64,000 bases of DNA from Roseococcus sp. SYP-B2431 (GTDB taxonomy: Bacteria > Pseudomonadota > Alphaproteobacteria > Acetobacterales > Acetobacteraceae), in the NCBI RefSeq assembly GCF_004336745.1, contig NZ_SJXD01000011.1, forward strand, positions 310,001 through 374,000, written 5' to 3'. The translations under genes were made by a program, and so were the position numbers. Shown here in pieces: positions 37,924 to 47,122 of the stretch; position 1 is the first letter of the stretch; every line of letters begins with the position of its first letter. The notes under the pieces were generated by a model. It had not been told where the DNA came from and did not search any database. It was given only the letters and a program-made list of their open reading frames with translations.

Positions 37924-39120
37924 TCAGAGCCCCGCGCTCTCCAGCCGCAGCACGGATCGCGCGAGCGCCTGCGCCCGCGGCACGAAGCTCGCGACCTCCA
38001 GATACTCCTCGGGACTATGCGCGAGCCCGCCCACCGGACCGACGGAGCACAGGGTCGGCGCGCCCTGGGCGGCGGTGAAGCCGCTATCCGCGCAACCGCC
38101 GGAGAACTCGCCCTTCACCTCGAGGCCGGCGTCCTTGGCGGCGCCCTGATACATGGTGAAGAGCCGCGCGGCGGCCTCGTCCTGGGTCAGCGGCAGGAAC
38201 TCGCCCTTGATGGTCAGCTTCGCCTTCGTGCCGGGCACGTAGCTCTTCGCGACGATCTCGTGGATCCTGCCCATGATCTCGTCGCGATCGGCCGGATTCA
38301 CGTAGCGCAGGTCGATCTGGCCGGCGGCGGAGGGCGCCACCGTGTTCACGCTCTGCCCGCCCGAGACGAGGCCGACATTGAGCGTGATGCCGCGCTTGAG
38401 GTCGGTCAGCGCGTGGATCGCGACGATCTTGTGCGCCAGCTCGCCGATGGCGGAGATGCCGGCCTCGAAATTCCCGCCGGAATGGGCAGCCTTGCCCTCG
38501 ATCTCGAAGATGCTGAAGACGCCGCCCTTGCGGCCGGTGACCACGTTGCCGGTGAGCCGGCCCGGCTCGGAATTGAAGACGACGCGGGCGCCGCGCGCCT
38601 CCTCCTCGATCACGGCGCGGCCCTCGGGGGAGCCGATCTCCTCGTCGCCGGTGAAGAGGCCGACCATGGGGCCCGGCGCGCCGCCGAACTTCTTGAAGGC
38701 GGCGAGGACGAACATGTTCATCACGAGGCCGGCCTTCATGTCGGCGACCCCGGGGCCATAGGCGCGGCCGTCGCGGATGGTGAAGGGACGGCGGGTCGGC
38801 TCGCCCTTCGGGAAGACGGTGTCGCGATGGCCCATCAGCACGATGTTGGCGGCCTGGTTGCCGCGCGTGCGGATGGCGCCCGCCCCCTCATGCGGCAGCA
38901 CGGCGCGGAGGCAGTCGCCATGCTTCTCGCCCTTCACGGTCTCGACCGCGATGCCGTGGGACTCGCAGAAATCCCTGACGATCCGGCCGACCGCATCGAC
39001 GCCGGCCTTGTCGTAGCTGCCGCCGTCGGTGTTCACCATGGCCTCCAGGGCGTCGAGCATCGCCTGCTGCTGGGTGGCGAGCCAGGCGGTGATCTTGCCT
39101 TCGGTGGTTTCGGTGTTCAT
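37924..39120 (-). CDS. M20-family metallopeptidase (glutamate carboxypeptidase-like)
   Basis: A 398-residue di-zinc peptidase. Metal ligands and catalytic residues are visible: H98 and D100 in MGHRDTVFPKG, D127 in GVADMKAG, and E160-E161 in GDEEIGS. The HRDTVFP text and overall length match the carboxypeptidase G2 group, which removes C-terminal glutamate or cleaves similar amides. GGAGG lies five bases before the ATG at 39120. No signal peptide is evident, so it is probably cytoplasmic. It is the last gene of the amidase-FAH-receptor group and follows the Bug receptor by 27 bp, suggesting that it processes the compound that receptor recognises. Confidence 0.9.
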   Translation of the reverse strand: MNTETTEGKITAWLATQQQAMLDALEAMVNTDGGSYDKAGVDAVGRIVRDFCESHGIAVETVKGEKHGDCLRAVLPHEGAGAIRTRGNQAANIVLMGHRDTVFPKGEPTRRPFTIRDGRAYGPGVADMKAGLVMNMFVLAAFKKFGGAPGPMVGLFTGDEEIGSPEGRAVIEEEARGARVVFNSEPGRLTGNVVTGRKGGVFSIFEIEGKAAHSGGNFEAGISAIGELAHKIVAIHALTDLKRGITLNVGLVSGGQSVNTVAPSAAGQIDLRYVNPADRDEIMGRIHEIVAKSYVPGTKAKLTIKGEFLPLTQDEAAARLFTMYQGAAKDAGLEVKGEFSGGCADSGFTAAQGAPTLCSVGPVGGLAHSPEEYLEVASFVPRAQALARSVLRLESAGL

Positions 39121-39147
39121 GCGGGCCTCCATGGAATGGGAGACAGG

Positions 39148-40122
39148 CTACTCCACCCGGCCGATCCGTTGAACCGCCCTGACGAGACGCGCGCTGTCCT
39201 CGGCGAGGAATCGGGCGAAATCCGGCGCGTCCATGTAGCGCGGGGGCGAGCCGGCGGCCTCGAAGGCGCGCAGCAGGTCCGCGTCCTGCATGGCGGCGCG
39301 CATCGCCTGGCGCAGGCGGGTCACGACGGGCGCCGGCGTCGCCGCGGGGGCGAAGAGCCCGGCCCAGATGTAGAACTCCACCTCCGGGAAGCCGGATTCC
39401 ATGAAGGTCGGCACCTCCGGGAAGGCCGGCGCGCGCTCGCGGCCCCAGCAGCCCAGCACGCGCAGCCGCCCGGACTGGACGTGCTGGGTCAGCGTGCCGG
39501 GCGCCGAGGCCAGGGCCTTGATGTCGCCCGAGAGCAGGGCGGTGATGGCCGGCCCCGCGCCCTGGAAGGGCACGTGCAGCAGGCGGAGGCCGGCCGAGCT
39601 CGCGAACATCTCCATGGCCACATGCAGCGTGCCGTAGGCGCCCGAGGAGCCGTAGGGGATGTCGCCCGGCCGCGCCTTCGCATCGGCCACGAAATCGGCG
39701 ATGGAGCGCCAGGGCGCATTGGCCGGGACCGCCAGCATGGTCGGGTCGGCATTGACCAGCGCGATGGGCGCGAACTGGTCGACGGCATAGGGCGGGGGCC
39801 GGCCGAAGAGCTTCTCGGCCTCGGGGATCACCGCCAGCGAGGAGAGCGCCATCAGCAGCGTGTGGCCGTCGGCCGGGGCGCGCGCGACGAAGCCCGACCC
39901 GATCGCTCCGGCGCCGCCCGGCCGGTTCTGCACCACCACCGGCTGGCGCAGGAGGCGCTCCAGCGCCCCGGCGACGGGCCGGGCCGCGAGATCGGCCTGG
40001 CCGCCCGGCGGAAAGCCCACGACGACGGTGACGGCCCGGCTCGGGAAGTCCTGCGCCCGGGCGGGCAGGGCGGCGAAGGGCGCCGCCAGGACGAGGCGCC
40101 GCGGCAGCGACGCCCGGCTCAT
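39148..40122 (-). CDS. Bug/TctC-family periplasmic solute receptor
   Basis: 324 residues. ATG at 40122 gives a signal sequence with SLPRRLVLAAPFAALPARA (4-22), possibly Tat-type. Family motifs VVVGFPPGGQADLAAR, VQNRPGGAGAIGSGFVA and LHVPFQGAGPAITALLSG are intact. The start overlaps the stop of a 62-codon gene (ATGA). The operon also contains an amidase, an FAH-family hydrolase and an M20 peptidase, so the ligand is probably a carboxylate or amide degraded by these enzymes. No TctA/B partner is present. Confidence 0.9.
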   Translation of the reverse strand: MSRASLPRRLVLAAPFAALPARAQDFPSRAVTVVVGFPPGGQADLAARPVAGALERLLRQPVVVQNRPGGAGAIGSGFVARAPADGHTLLMALSSLAVIPEAEKLFGRPPPYAVDQFAPIALVNADPTMLAVPANAPWRSIADFVADAKARPGDIPYGSSGAYGTLHVAMEMFASSAGLRLLHVPFQGAGPAITALLSGDIKALASAPGTLTQHVQSGRLRVLGCWGRERAPAFPEVPTFMESGFPEVEFYIWAGLFAPAATPAPVVTRLRQAMRAAMQDADLLRAFEAAGSPPRYMDAPDFARFLAEDSARLVRAVQRIGRVE

Positions 40123-40307
40123 TCCTTGGGGCCGATCCGCGTCACGGTCTCGCTCTGCCAAGGGCGGCCCTCGGCCATCTCCGCCTCCGCGCCGCCGCGC
40201 GGCGGCTCATAGAAGGAGGCCGCGTCCGGCAGGCGCTCGGGCGGGGTTGCCGGCGCCGCCATCAGGCAGCGGCGGCGCGCCAAAGGAAGAAGCTTCAGAG
40301 CACGCAT
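40119..40307 (-). CDS. small protein of unknown function, 62 aa
   Basis: A short frame with a good ribosome binding site (GGGAGGA seven bases before the ATG) and a four-base overlap with the following receptor gene. Residues 1-20 are basic/hydrophobic (ALKLLPLARRRCL) and could be a weak membrane anchor. The rest is polar with conserved-looking PPRGGAEAEMAEG and SETVTRIGPKE. I do not recognise it. The ribosome binding site and coupling favour a real gene, possibly a leader that couples translation of the receptor. Confidence 0.5.
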   Translation of the reverse strand: MRALKLLPLARRRCLMAAPATPPERLPDAASFYEPPRGGAEAEMAEGRPWQSETVTRIGPKE

Positions 40308-40343
40308 TCGTCATCCTCCCGTCACGGGACTGCCTTATGGCCC

Positions 40344-41228
40344 TCAGGCCACCCGATTCTCCAGGGTCCCGATGCCGGGCACCTCGATCCGCACGACGTC
40401 GCCCGTCTTCAGGAAGACCGGCGGGTTGAACCCGATGCCCACCCCGGCCGGCGTGCCGGTGGCGATGAGGTCGCCCGGCTCCAGCGTGATGGCCACGCTG
40501 ATCGCCTCGATCAGGGTCGGGATGTCGAAGATCAGGTCGGAGACGGGCGCGTGCTGCCGCTTCTCGCCGTTCACCCAGGTGGTCAGGGTGAGGCGGGTCG
40601 GGTCGGGCACTTCGTCGGCGGTGAGGATGGCGGGGCCCATCGGGCAGAAGCTGTCGAGCCCCTTGCCCAGGACCCACTGGCTGTGGCGCTTCTGCAGGTG
40701 GCGCGCCGTGACGTCGTTGACGATGGTGTAGCCGAAGACGTGGCTGAGCGCGTCGGCCTTGGAAATCCCGCGGCCGCCCTTGCCGATGACGACGCCGAGC
40801 TCGCCCTCGTAGTCGAGCCCGCCGGTCGGATCGAGATGGCCCAGGATCGGCTCGCCATGGGCGATGATGGCGGTGTGCGGCTTGCTGAAGACCACGGGAT
40901 AGGGCGGCACCACGTCCTTGGCGCCGCCGTCGAAGCCCGAGCCCGCGAATTCCTTGGCGTGCTCATGGTAGTTCTTGCCGACGCAGAAGACGTTCTTCGG
41001 CGTGCGGGGGATGGGAGCGCAGAGCGTGGCCTCGGCCAGGACCGGAGCCTTGGCCGCCGCCTCGCGGAGCTTGCCGAGCAAGGCGGGCTCGCCGGCGGCG
41101 ACGTCGATCATGGTCTGGCCGCGCAGCAGCGGCTCGACGGCGCCCAGGTCGAGGATGGCGCCGCTCGCGTCGAGCGCGCCGACTTCCTGCCGCACCTGCC
41201 CGGTGCGGGTGAAGGTCACCAACCGCAT
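40344..41228 (-). CDS. fumarylacetoacetate hydrolase-family protein
   Basis: A 294-residue enzyme of the FAH superfamily, which cleaves or hydrates beta-diketo acids or decarboxylates oxo-acids in catabolic pathways. Metal ligands are E141 and E143 in LDYEGELGVVIG and D172 in TIVNDVTAR. KNYHEHAKE (85-93) and the C-terminal LIATGTPAGVG are standard. The length fits the FAHD1/HpcE type. It lies between the amidase (54 bp upstream) and the small ORF, as a catabolic member of the operon. The exact substrate is open. Confidence 0.92.
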   Translation of the reverse strand: MRLVTFTRTGQVRQEVGALDASGAILDLGAVEPLLRGQTMIDVAAGEPALLGKLREAAAKAPVLAEATLCAPIPRTPKNVFCVGKNYHEHAKEFAGSGFDGGAKDVVPPYPVVFSKPHTAIIAHGEPILGHLDPTGGLDYEGELGVVIGKGGRGISKADALSHVFGYTIVNDVTARHLQKRHSQWVLGKGLDSFCPMGPAILTADEVPDPTRLTLTTWVNGEKRQHAPVSDLIFDIPTLIEAISVAITLEPGDLIATGTPAGVGIGFNPPVFLKTGDVVRIEVPGIGTLENRVA

Positions 41229-41282
41229 GCTGCCATTCCGCCCAAATTCCGTGAGGGGGGAGAAAGCAGTTTTACGTCTGCG

Positions 41283-42689
41283 TTACAAGATCGGGGCGGT
41301 GGGGATCTGCCTCGCGATTTCCAGGGCCCGCGCCGCGCGGAAGCAGAGGTCGTCGCGATAGAGCGCGGCCGCCACCTGCACCGCGCGCGGCATGCCCTCG
41401 GAATCCAGGCCCACGGGCACGGAGATCGCCGGCTGGCGCGTGAGGTTGTGGGTGAAGGTCCAGGGCGCCCAGTCGCGCCAGAGCGCCATCTGCGGATGCA
41501 GGGTCGGCTGGTCGGCGGCGAAGGCGGCGGTGGGCGTGCAGGGGGTGAGCATCAGGTCGTAGACCTGGTGGAAGCGGGCCATGGCATGGGCGGCCTCGAT
41601 GCGCAGCGCGTCGGCGCCCAGGAAGTCCACGGCGCTCATGGCCGTCTCGGCCTGAGCGACCTCCAGGATGCCGTCGTCCAGCATCTCGCGCCGTTCCGCC
41701 GGCACCGTCGCGACCAGCCGGGCCAGCGCCACGCCCCAGACGCGGCCGAAGATGGCGCGGGTGTCGGGCAGCCGCGGATCGGCCTCCTCGACGATGGCGC
41801 CCGCCGCCTCCAGTGCCTTCGCGGCCTCGTCCAGCGCCGCCTCGCCCTCGGCATCCAGCGGGGCGTCGAAGCCGAGGCGCCGGACGACGGCCACGCGCAG
41901 CCCCGTCACGCCCTCCTCGATGCCGTCCCGCCATTCGCGCTTCTCGTCGGGGAGGCAGAAGGGGTCGCGCAGGTCGTGCCGCGCGAGGGCGTTGAACATG
42001 AGCGCCGCGTCGCGCACCGAGCGGGTCATCGGCCCGGCCACCGCGACATTGGCGAAGGCGCCCAGCGGCCATTGCGGGATGCGGCCGAAGCTCGGCTTCA
42101 CGCCCACCAGCCCGCAGAAGGCGGCGGGGATGCGGATGGAGCCGCCGGCATCCGTGCCAATATGCAGCGGCCCGAACCCGGCCGCGCCCGCCGCGCCGGC
42201 GCCGCTCGAAGAGCCGCCCGGCGTCCGCTCCCGGTTCCAGGGGTTGCGCGTGATGCCGTGCAGCGGGCAGTCGCCCGGCGACTTCCAGCCAAACTCGGTG
42301 GTGGTGGTCTTGCCGACGATCACGGCGCCGGCCTGCTTCAGCCCCATCACCGAGGGGGCGTCCTCGGCTGCGGGCGTGTTGTCGGTCGTGCGGCTGCCGC
42401 GCCGGGTGGGGAAGCCGGCCAGGTTCAGCAGGTCCTTCACGGTGGCGGGCACGCCGTCGAGCTGGCCCATGGGGCGCCCGGCCATCCAGCGCGCCTCGCT
42501 CTCGCCGGCCTGCTGGACGGCGCGCGGGTTCAGCGCGGCGAAGGCGTTCACCCAGGGATTGTACCGCGCGATGCGCTCGGAGACGGCCTTCAGCGCCTCG
42601 ACCGGCGAGAGCGCCCGGCGGGCATAGAGGGACAGCAGCTCCTCCGCCGCCATGAGCGCAGGGTCGGTCTTGGTCGTGATGTCGTGCAT
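41283..42689 (-). CDS. amidase, amidase-signature family
   Basis: 468 residues. The catalytic triad is complete: K85 in ATVKDLLN, S160 in PGGSSSG and S184 in TDAGGSIRIPAA, with 24 residues between the serines. ATG at 42689 was chosen because the sequence before it lacks protein-like character, although no Shine-Dalgarno is visible. Unlike the amidase at 11436 it has no small partner gene. It is the first gene of a leftward catabolic group with FAH-family, Bug receptor and M20 peptidase genes. The group would take up an amide, hydrolyse it and break down the acid. Confidence 0.92.
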   Translation of the reverse strand: MHDITTKTDPALMAAEELLSLYARRALSPVEALKAVSERIARYNPWVNAFAALNPRAVQQAGESEARWMAGRPMGQLDGVPATVKDLLNLAGFPTRRGSRTTDNTPAAEDAPSVMGLKQAGAVIVGKTTTTEFGWKSPGDCPLHGITRNPWNRERTPGGSSSGAGAAGAAGFGPLHIGTDAGGSIRIPAAFCGLVGVKPSFGRIPQWPLGAFANVAVAGPMTRSVRDAALMFNALARHDLRDPFCLPDEKREWRDGIEEGVTGLRVAVVRRLGFDAPLDAEGEAALDEAAKALEAAGAIVEEADPRLPDTRAIFGRVWGVALARLVATVPAERREMLDDGILEVAQAETAMSAVDFLGADALRIEAAHAMARFHQVYDLMLTPCTPTAAFAADQPTLHPQMALWRDWAPWTFTHNLTRQPAISVPVGLDSEGMPRAVQVAAALYRDDLCFRAARALEIARQIPTAPIL

Positions 42690-42801
42690 GGGGGAAGCAT
42701 GCGCCGAACCGGCCTGGCCGTCACGCCCGCGCTCCGGCAGGGTCGATTGTGGCGGGGGGGCGCCTTTGCTAATCCGGAGCCCATTGCGAGCTGGAAGCAC
42801 C

Positions 42802-43563
42802 ATGACTGCCACAGAACTGTCCGCCGTCGACGAGGCGATCCGCGATTGCGCCGCCCTCTACGGCGTCTCGCCGGCGATCCATCCGGAAGACCATATCTAC
42901 AACTTCGTCATCCAGCATCCCTCCTTCACCACCGACGCCGCCCGCGTGAAGTACTACTTCCGCGACGGCGCCCATTCCGCCCGGACCCTGTGCCACATCG
43001 TGGGCCAGCACCTGCCGGGCCGCGCCAGGATGGATCTCCTGGAATTCGCCTGCGGCTATGGCTGCGTCTCGCGCCATCTCGTGAAGATGGACCGCTTCGA
43101 CATGGATTGCTGCGACATCCACGAGCAGGCGATGGACTTCCTGCGCGACCGGATCGGCGCCAGGCCCGTGCTCTCCTCCCCGGCGCCCGAGGCGCTGGAG
43201 CTGCCGCGGAGCTACGACGTGGCCTTCGCGCTCTCCTTCTTCTCCCACATGCCGCGGCAGAGCTGGGGGCGGTGGCTGGCCCGGCTCTCACGGGCGGTGC
43301 GGCCGGGCGGCATCCTGATCTTCACCACCCAGGGCATGCCGAGCCGCATGCACTTCGGCTATCCGGACATTCCGGAATCCGGCTTCTGGTTCCAGCCGAC
43401 CAGCGAGCAGATCGACCTCTCCACGGCGGAATACGGCCAGACCATCGTGATGCCGTCCTTCGTGAAGGCCGAGATCGCGGCCATTCCCGGCCTGGAGCTC
43501 CTCGACCTGGACGAGGGATACTGGTGGGGGCACCAGGATCTCTACGTGGTCCGGCGGCTGTAG
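42802..43563 (+). CDS. class I SAM-dependent methyltransferase
   Basis: A 253-residue methyltransferase. The SAM-binding glycine loop reads LLEFACGYGCVSRHL (about 76-90), with an acidic motif-II residue in DMDCCDIHEQAMDF and a post-core helix around FALSFFSHMPRQSWG. The C-terminal region (GFWFQPTSEQIDL; GYWWGHQDLYVV) is aromatic-rich. GGAAG precedes the ATG. It stands alone between a divergent amidase and a convergent transporter gene only 9 bp away. The acceptor is unknown. Confidence 0.85.
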   Translation: MTATELSAVDEAIRDCAALYGVSPAIHPEDHIYNFVIQHPSFTTDAARVKYYFRDGAHSARTLCHIVGQHLPGRARMDLLEFACGYGCVSRHLVKMDRFDMDCCDIHEQAMDFLRDRIGARPVLSSPAPEALELPRSYDVAFALSFFSHMPRQSWGRWLARLSRAVRPGGILIFTTQGMPSRMHFGYPDIPESGFWFQPTSEQIDLSTAEYGQTIVMPSFVKAEIAAIPGLELLDLDEGYWWGHQDLYVVRRL

Positions 43564-43572
43564 CGGGCGCCG

Positions 43573-44619
43573 TCAGACGCCCTCGGCCGTGACCTGTCCG
43601 GCGGAGGGTTCGGCCGGCGCCTCCACCCAACCCTCCACATAGCCCACCTTCACGGCCACCATGACGACCGCCGCGAGCGGCGCCGCCAGCACCACCCCGA
43701 TCAGCCCGAAGCCCGAGCCCATCAGCGCCTGGGCGCCGAGCAGATAGGCGGGCGGCATGTCCGCGGTGCGGCTTTGCACCATGGGCGTCAGCAGGTTGCC
43801 CTCCACGTTCTGCGACAGCACGAAGAGCCCGATGACCCAGGGGATCAGCGACGGATCCTCGCCCAGGGCCACCAGCAGCGCCGGCACCACCGAGATCACC
43901 GGCCCGATATAGGGGATGAAGCCGAAGATCGCGGCGATCAGGGCCAGCAGGCCGGCCAGCGGCACGCCGAGCGCCCAGAGCCCCAGGCCGGTGATGAGGC
44001 CCGTGACGGCCATGGCGAAGAGCTGCCCCAGCAGCCAGCCCCGCAGCGTCTCCCCGGCCTCGTCGAGCAGCGCTCGGAAGCGCGGCCGGGCCGGCGGGGC
44101 CACCAGGCACAGCGCGGCCTTCCGGTAGGTCGCCGGGTCGCTCGCCAGATAGAGGCCGAGCAGCAGGATCAGCACGGCGTCGCCGAGCCCTCCGAGCAAT
44201 CCGCCGAGGCTGGTGACGGCATAATTGGCCACCTGGCCCGCCGTCTCGCCCGAGGGCATGAGGCGGCGGGGATCGACCTGCTCGATGATCCAGCGGCCCC
44301 AGCCATAGCGCGACAGCCGCTCCTGCACGCCCTGCACGAGGCCCGGCAGCTCCTGCCGGAAGCTGTCGGCCTGGGCGGAGAGCGCGTCGGCGGCGAACCA
44401 GAAGGCCAGGCCGGCCAGCACGAGCGCGAGCAGCGCCACCGCCGCCACGCCCCAGCCTTCCCCGACCCCCAGGCGTGCCGCGATCGGGACCGCCAGCGCG
44501 CGCAGGGCCACGGCCAGCAACGCGCCGGCGAAGAGCACCAGCAGCACGCCCGGCGTCAGGATGAAGAGCACCAGCAGCGTGGCGAGAAGGATGAGCGCGG
44601 AGAGGAGCGTGCGGGACAT
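43573..44619 (-). CDS. AI-2E family transporter (PerM/TqsA-like)
   Basis: A 348-residue polytopic membrane protein with about eight predicted segments. The first two form a long hydrophobic stretch (7-34). The central helical region GLVQGVQERLSRYGWG, then the typical GLLGGLGDAVLILLLGLYLASDP (about 145-167) and IFGFIPYIGPVISVVPALLVAL (about 230-251), identify the family. Members export autoinducer-2 or act as ion antiporters. The role here cannot be told. Single-gene unit, ending 9 bp from the convergent methyltransferase. Confidence 0.9.
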   Translation of the reverse strand: MSRTLLSALILLATLLVLFILTPGVLLVLFAGALLAVALRALAVPIAARLGVGEGWGVAAVALLALVLAGLAFWFAADALSAQADSFRQELPGLVQGVQERLSRYGWGRWIIEQVDPRRLMPSGETAGQVANYAVTSLGGLLGGLGDAVLILLLGLYLASDPATYRKAALCLVAPPARPRFRALLDEAGETLRGWLLGQLFAMAVTGLITGLGLWALGVPLAGLLALIAAIFGFIPYIGPVISVVPALLVALGEDPSLIPWVIGLFVLSQNVEGNLLTPMVQSRTADMPPAYLLGAQALMGSGFGLIGVVLAAPLAAVVMVAVKVGYVEGWVEAPAEPSAGQVTAEGV

Positions 44620-44682
44620 GGGCGCTGAATGACGGCGGATGCCGCGCGGTTGCCGCGGCTTCCGAAAAAGGGAAGGCGGCGC

Positions 44683-45636
44683 TCAGTCCAGCCGGATATT
44701 CGCCGCCTGCGCCACCTCGCGGAAGCGCGCGATGTCCTGCCGGAGCACCTCCGCATAGTGCTGCGGCGTCGAGCCGCCGGGCGTCGCACCCTCGGCCTCG
44801 TAGACCCGCGCCACCTCCGGCTCGGCGAGCGCGGCGGCGACGGCCGCGCTGAGGAGGCGCAGGGGCTCGGCCGGGATGCCGCGCGGGCCCAGCAGCCCCC
44901 ACCAGATCGAGGATTCGTAGTCGATGCCCGTCGCCTCCCTCACCAGGGGCGCCGGCGGGCTGCCCGGGGGCGCGCCGGGGGCGCAATAGGCCAGCAGGCG
45001 CACGCGGTTCTCGCGGATGGCGGCCGACGCGCTGGCCATCGTCGTGATCAGCATCGGCACGTGGCCGGCGATGAGGTCGGTCACGGCGGGCGGCATGCCG
45101 CGATAGGGCACGTGGTTCAGCCGCAGCCCCGCGCGGAGCGCGAAGAGTTCGGTGACGAAGTGGTTGATGCCGCCGGGGCCTGAGCTCGCGAAATCCACCT
45201 CGCCCGGACGGGCGCGGCAATAGGCGACGAGCTCCTGGATGCTGCGCGGCGGGAAGTTCCTGTTCGTCAGCACGAGGAAGGGCGCGCGGGCCAGCAGCGA
45301 GACGGTGTCGAAGCTGCCGATGGCGTCGTAGGACGTGCGCTGGATGGCGGCCGAGGCGGCGAAGCTGCTGCTGGAGACCATCAGCGTGTAGCCGTCGGGC
45401 GCCGATTGCGCGACCTGCCCGGCGCCGATCGATCCGCCGGCGCCGGGCCGGTTCTCGATGACCACGGGCTGGCCGAGCCGCTGCTGCATCTTCTCGGCCA
45501 GCGGGCGCGCGACCACGTCGTTCGAGCCGCCGGGCGGGAAGGGCACGACGATGCGGATCGGGCGCTGGGGCCAGGCGGGCTGCGCATGCGCGAGGGCAGG
45601 GGTGGCGAGCAGCGCGAGGGCGGTACGACGCTTCAT
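44683..45636 (-). CDS. Bug/TctC-family periplasmic solute receptor
   Basis: A 317-residue receptor with a clear signal (MKRRTALALLATPALAHA, cleavage after AHA at 18). The mature start QPAWPQRPIRIVVPFPPGGS is the classic Bug opening. Other motifs are ENRPGAGGSIGAGQVAQ, FASSGPGGINHFV and LNHVPYRGMPPAVTDLI. GGAGGAA precedes the ATG. It is the third such receptor in the window, is alone and is divergent from dinB. No ligand can be assigned. Confidence 0.92.
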   Translation of the reverse strand: MKRRTALALLATPALAHAQPAWPQRPIRIVVPFPPGGSNDVVARPLAEKMQQRLGQPVVIENRPGAGGSIGAGQVAQSAPDGYTLMVSSSSFAASAAIQRTSYDAIGSFDTVSLLARAPFLVLTNRNFPPRSIQELVAYCRARPGEVDFASSGPGGINHFVTELFALRAGLRLNHVPYRGMPPAVTDLIAGHVPMLITTMASASAAIRENRVRLLAYCAPGAPPGSPPAPLVREATGIDYESSIWWGLLGPRGIPAEPLRLLSAAVAAALAEPEVARVYEAEGATPGGSTPQHYAEVLRQDIARFREVAQAANIRLD

Positions 45637-45725
45637 GGAAATTCCTCCGCGCGCAGTCTGGACCAGCCCGCGGCGGAGGTCACCGGGGGCTTTCGCGAGG
45701 CGCGCCCGGGGTTCATGCTCGCGCC

Positions 45726-46991
45726 ATGGACGCGCTCTGCCGCGACTGCTTCCAGGATCCGGGCCCCGACGCCGCCTGCCGCCATTGCGGCGGCCGCCGG
45801 CTGCTGCGCCATGCCGAGCTGCTTTCGCTGACCATCGCCCATGTGGATTGCGATGCCTTCTATGCGAGCGTCGAGAAGCGCGACCGTCCCGAGCTGGCGA
45901 GCCGGCCCGTGCTGGTCGGCGGCTCGAGGCGCGGCGTGGTGGCGGCCTGCTGCTACATCGCGCGCGGCTACGGCATCCACAGCGCCATGCCCATGTTCAA
46001 GGCGCTGGCGGCCTGCCCGGACGCGGTGGTGATCAGGCCGGACATCGCGAAATACGTGGCCGAGGGCCGCCGCATCCGGGCGATGATGGAGGCGCTCACG
46101 CCCCTGGTCGCGCCTTTGTCCATCGACGAGGCCGTGCTGGACCTCGCCGGCACCGAGCGCCTGCACCACGCGCCGCCGGCCGCGGTGCTGGCGCGATTCG
46201 CCCGGCGCGTGGAGCGGGAGGTGGGCGTGACCGTCTCGGTCGGGCTCGCGGGCAACCGGCTGATGGCCAAGCTCGCCGCGGGGCGGGACAAGCCGCGCGG
46301 CTTCGCGGTGATCGGCCGGAGCGAGGCGGCCGGCTGGCTGGCGCCGCAGCGGGTGGGCGTGCTGCCGGGCATCGGCCCGGCGGCGGCGCGGCGGCTGGAG
46401 GCGGCGGGGATCACGCGGCTCGGCCAGCTCGCGGCGCTCGACGACCGGGCGGCGGTGGCGCGGCTGGGCGCGGAGGGGCCGTCGCTGGCCGCGCGCGCCC
46501 GCGGCGAGGACGGCCGGCCGGTGGTTCCCGACCGCGAGACGAAGAGCGTCAGCGCCGAGACCACCTTCGACGAGGACCTCGCCGGCCTCGCCGAGCTGGA
46601 AGCCGTGCTCTGGCGGATCTGCGAGAAGCTGGCGAAGCGCCTGGCGGCGAAGGGTCTCGCGGCGGGCGGCGTGGTGCTGAAGCTGAAGACCTCCGGCTTC
46701 GAGACGATCACCCGCAGCGCCCGGATGGCCGCGCCGACCCTGCTGCCCGAGACGCTCTTCGCGGCGGCCCGGCCGCTGCTCGCGCGCGCGGCGGACGGCA
46801 CGCGGTTCCGCCTGCTGGGCGTCGGCGCCGCCCCCCTGGCCGGGGCGGCCGACGCCGATCACGGCGACCTCGCCGATCCCGACGCCCCGCGGCGGGCGGC
46901 GAAGTGGCGCGCGATCGAGGCGCTGCGCGAGAAGTTCGGGGCCGGGAGCGTGGTGGCGGGCCGCGCCCTGGGCGGCCGGCGCGGGGGCTGA
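45726..46991 (+). CDS. dinB: DNA polymerase IV (Y family) with N-terminal zinc-finger-like extension
   Basis: A 421-residue translesion polymerase. The palm catalytic acids are D41/D43 in HVDCDAFYASVEKRD and D134-E135 in LSIDEAVLDLAG. The fingers, the thumb (GVLPGIGPAAARRLEAAGI) and the little finger follow. Residues 5-21 form a CRDC...CRHC pair that could bind zinc, an extension seen in alphaproteobacterial DinB paralogues. The usual SIDEAF has Val for Phe. No LexA-box of the GTTC-N7-GTTC type was found in the 89 bp before it, so SOS control is not evident. Divergent from the Bug receptor. Confidence 0.93.
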   Translation: MDALCRDCFQDPGPDAACRHCGGRRLLRHAELLSLTIAHVDCDAFYASVEKRDRPELASRPVLVGGSRRGVVAACCYIARGYGIHSAMPMFKALAACPDAVVIRPDIAKYVAEGRRIRAMMEALTPLVAPLSIDEAVLDLAGTERLHHAPPAAVLARFARRVEREVGVTVSVGLAGNRLMAKLAAGRDKPRGFAVIGRSEAAGWLAPQRVGVLPGIGPAAARRLEAAGITRLGQLAALDDRAAVARLGAEGPSLAARARGEDGRPVVPDRETKSVSAETTFDEDLAGLAELEAVLWRICEKLAKRLAAKGLAAGGVVLKLKTSGFETITRSARMAAPTLLPETLFAAARPLLARAADGTRFRLLGVGAAPLAGAADADHGDLADPDAPRRAAKWRAIEALREKFGAGSVVAGRALGGRRGG

Positions 46992-47122
46992 GCCGGGCCG
47001 CCATGGGCCGCCATCCGCGCCTTGCGCCTCCGGGCCTTTCTGGTTAGGCAGGCCCGCGAGGCTCCTCGCCGCCCGGCCCGAAACGCGCCGAGGGCCGCGC
47101 CGCGGGAACCGGTCAGAGAGGC

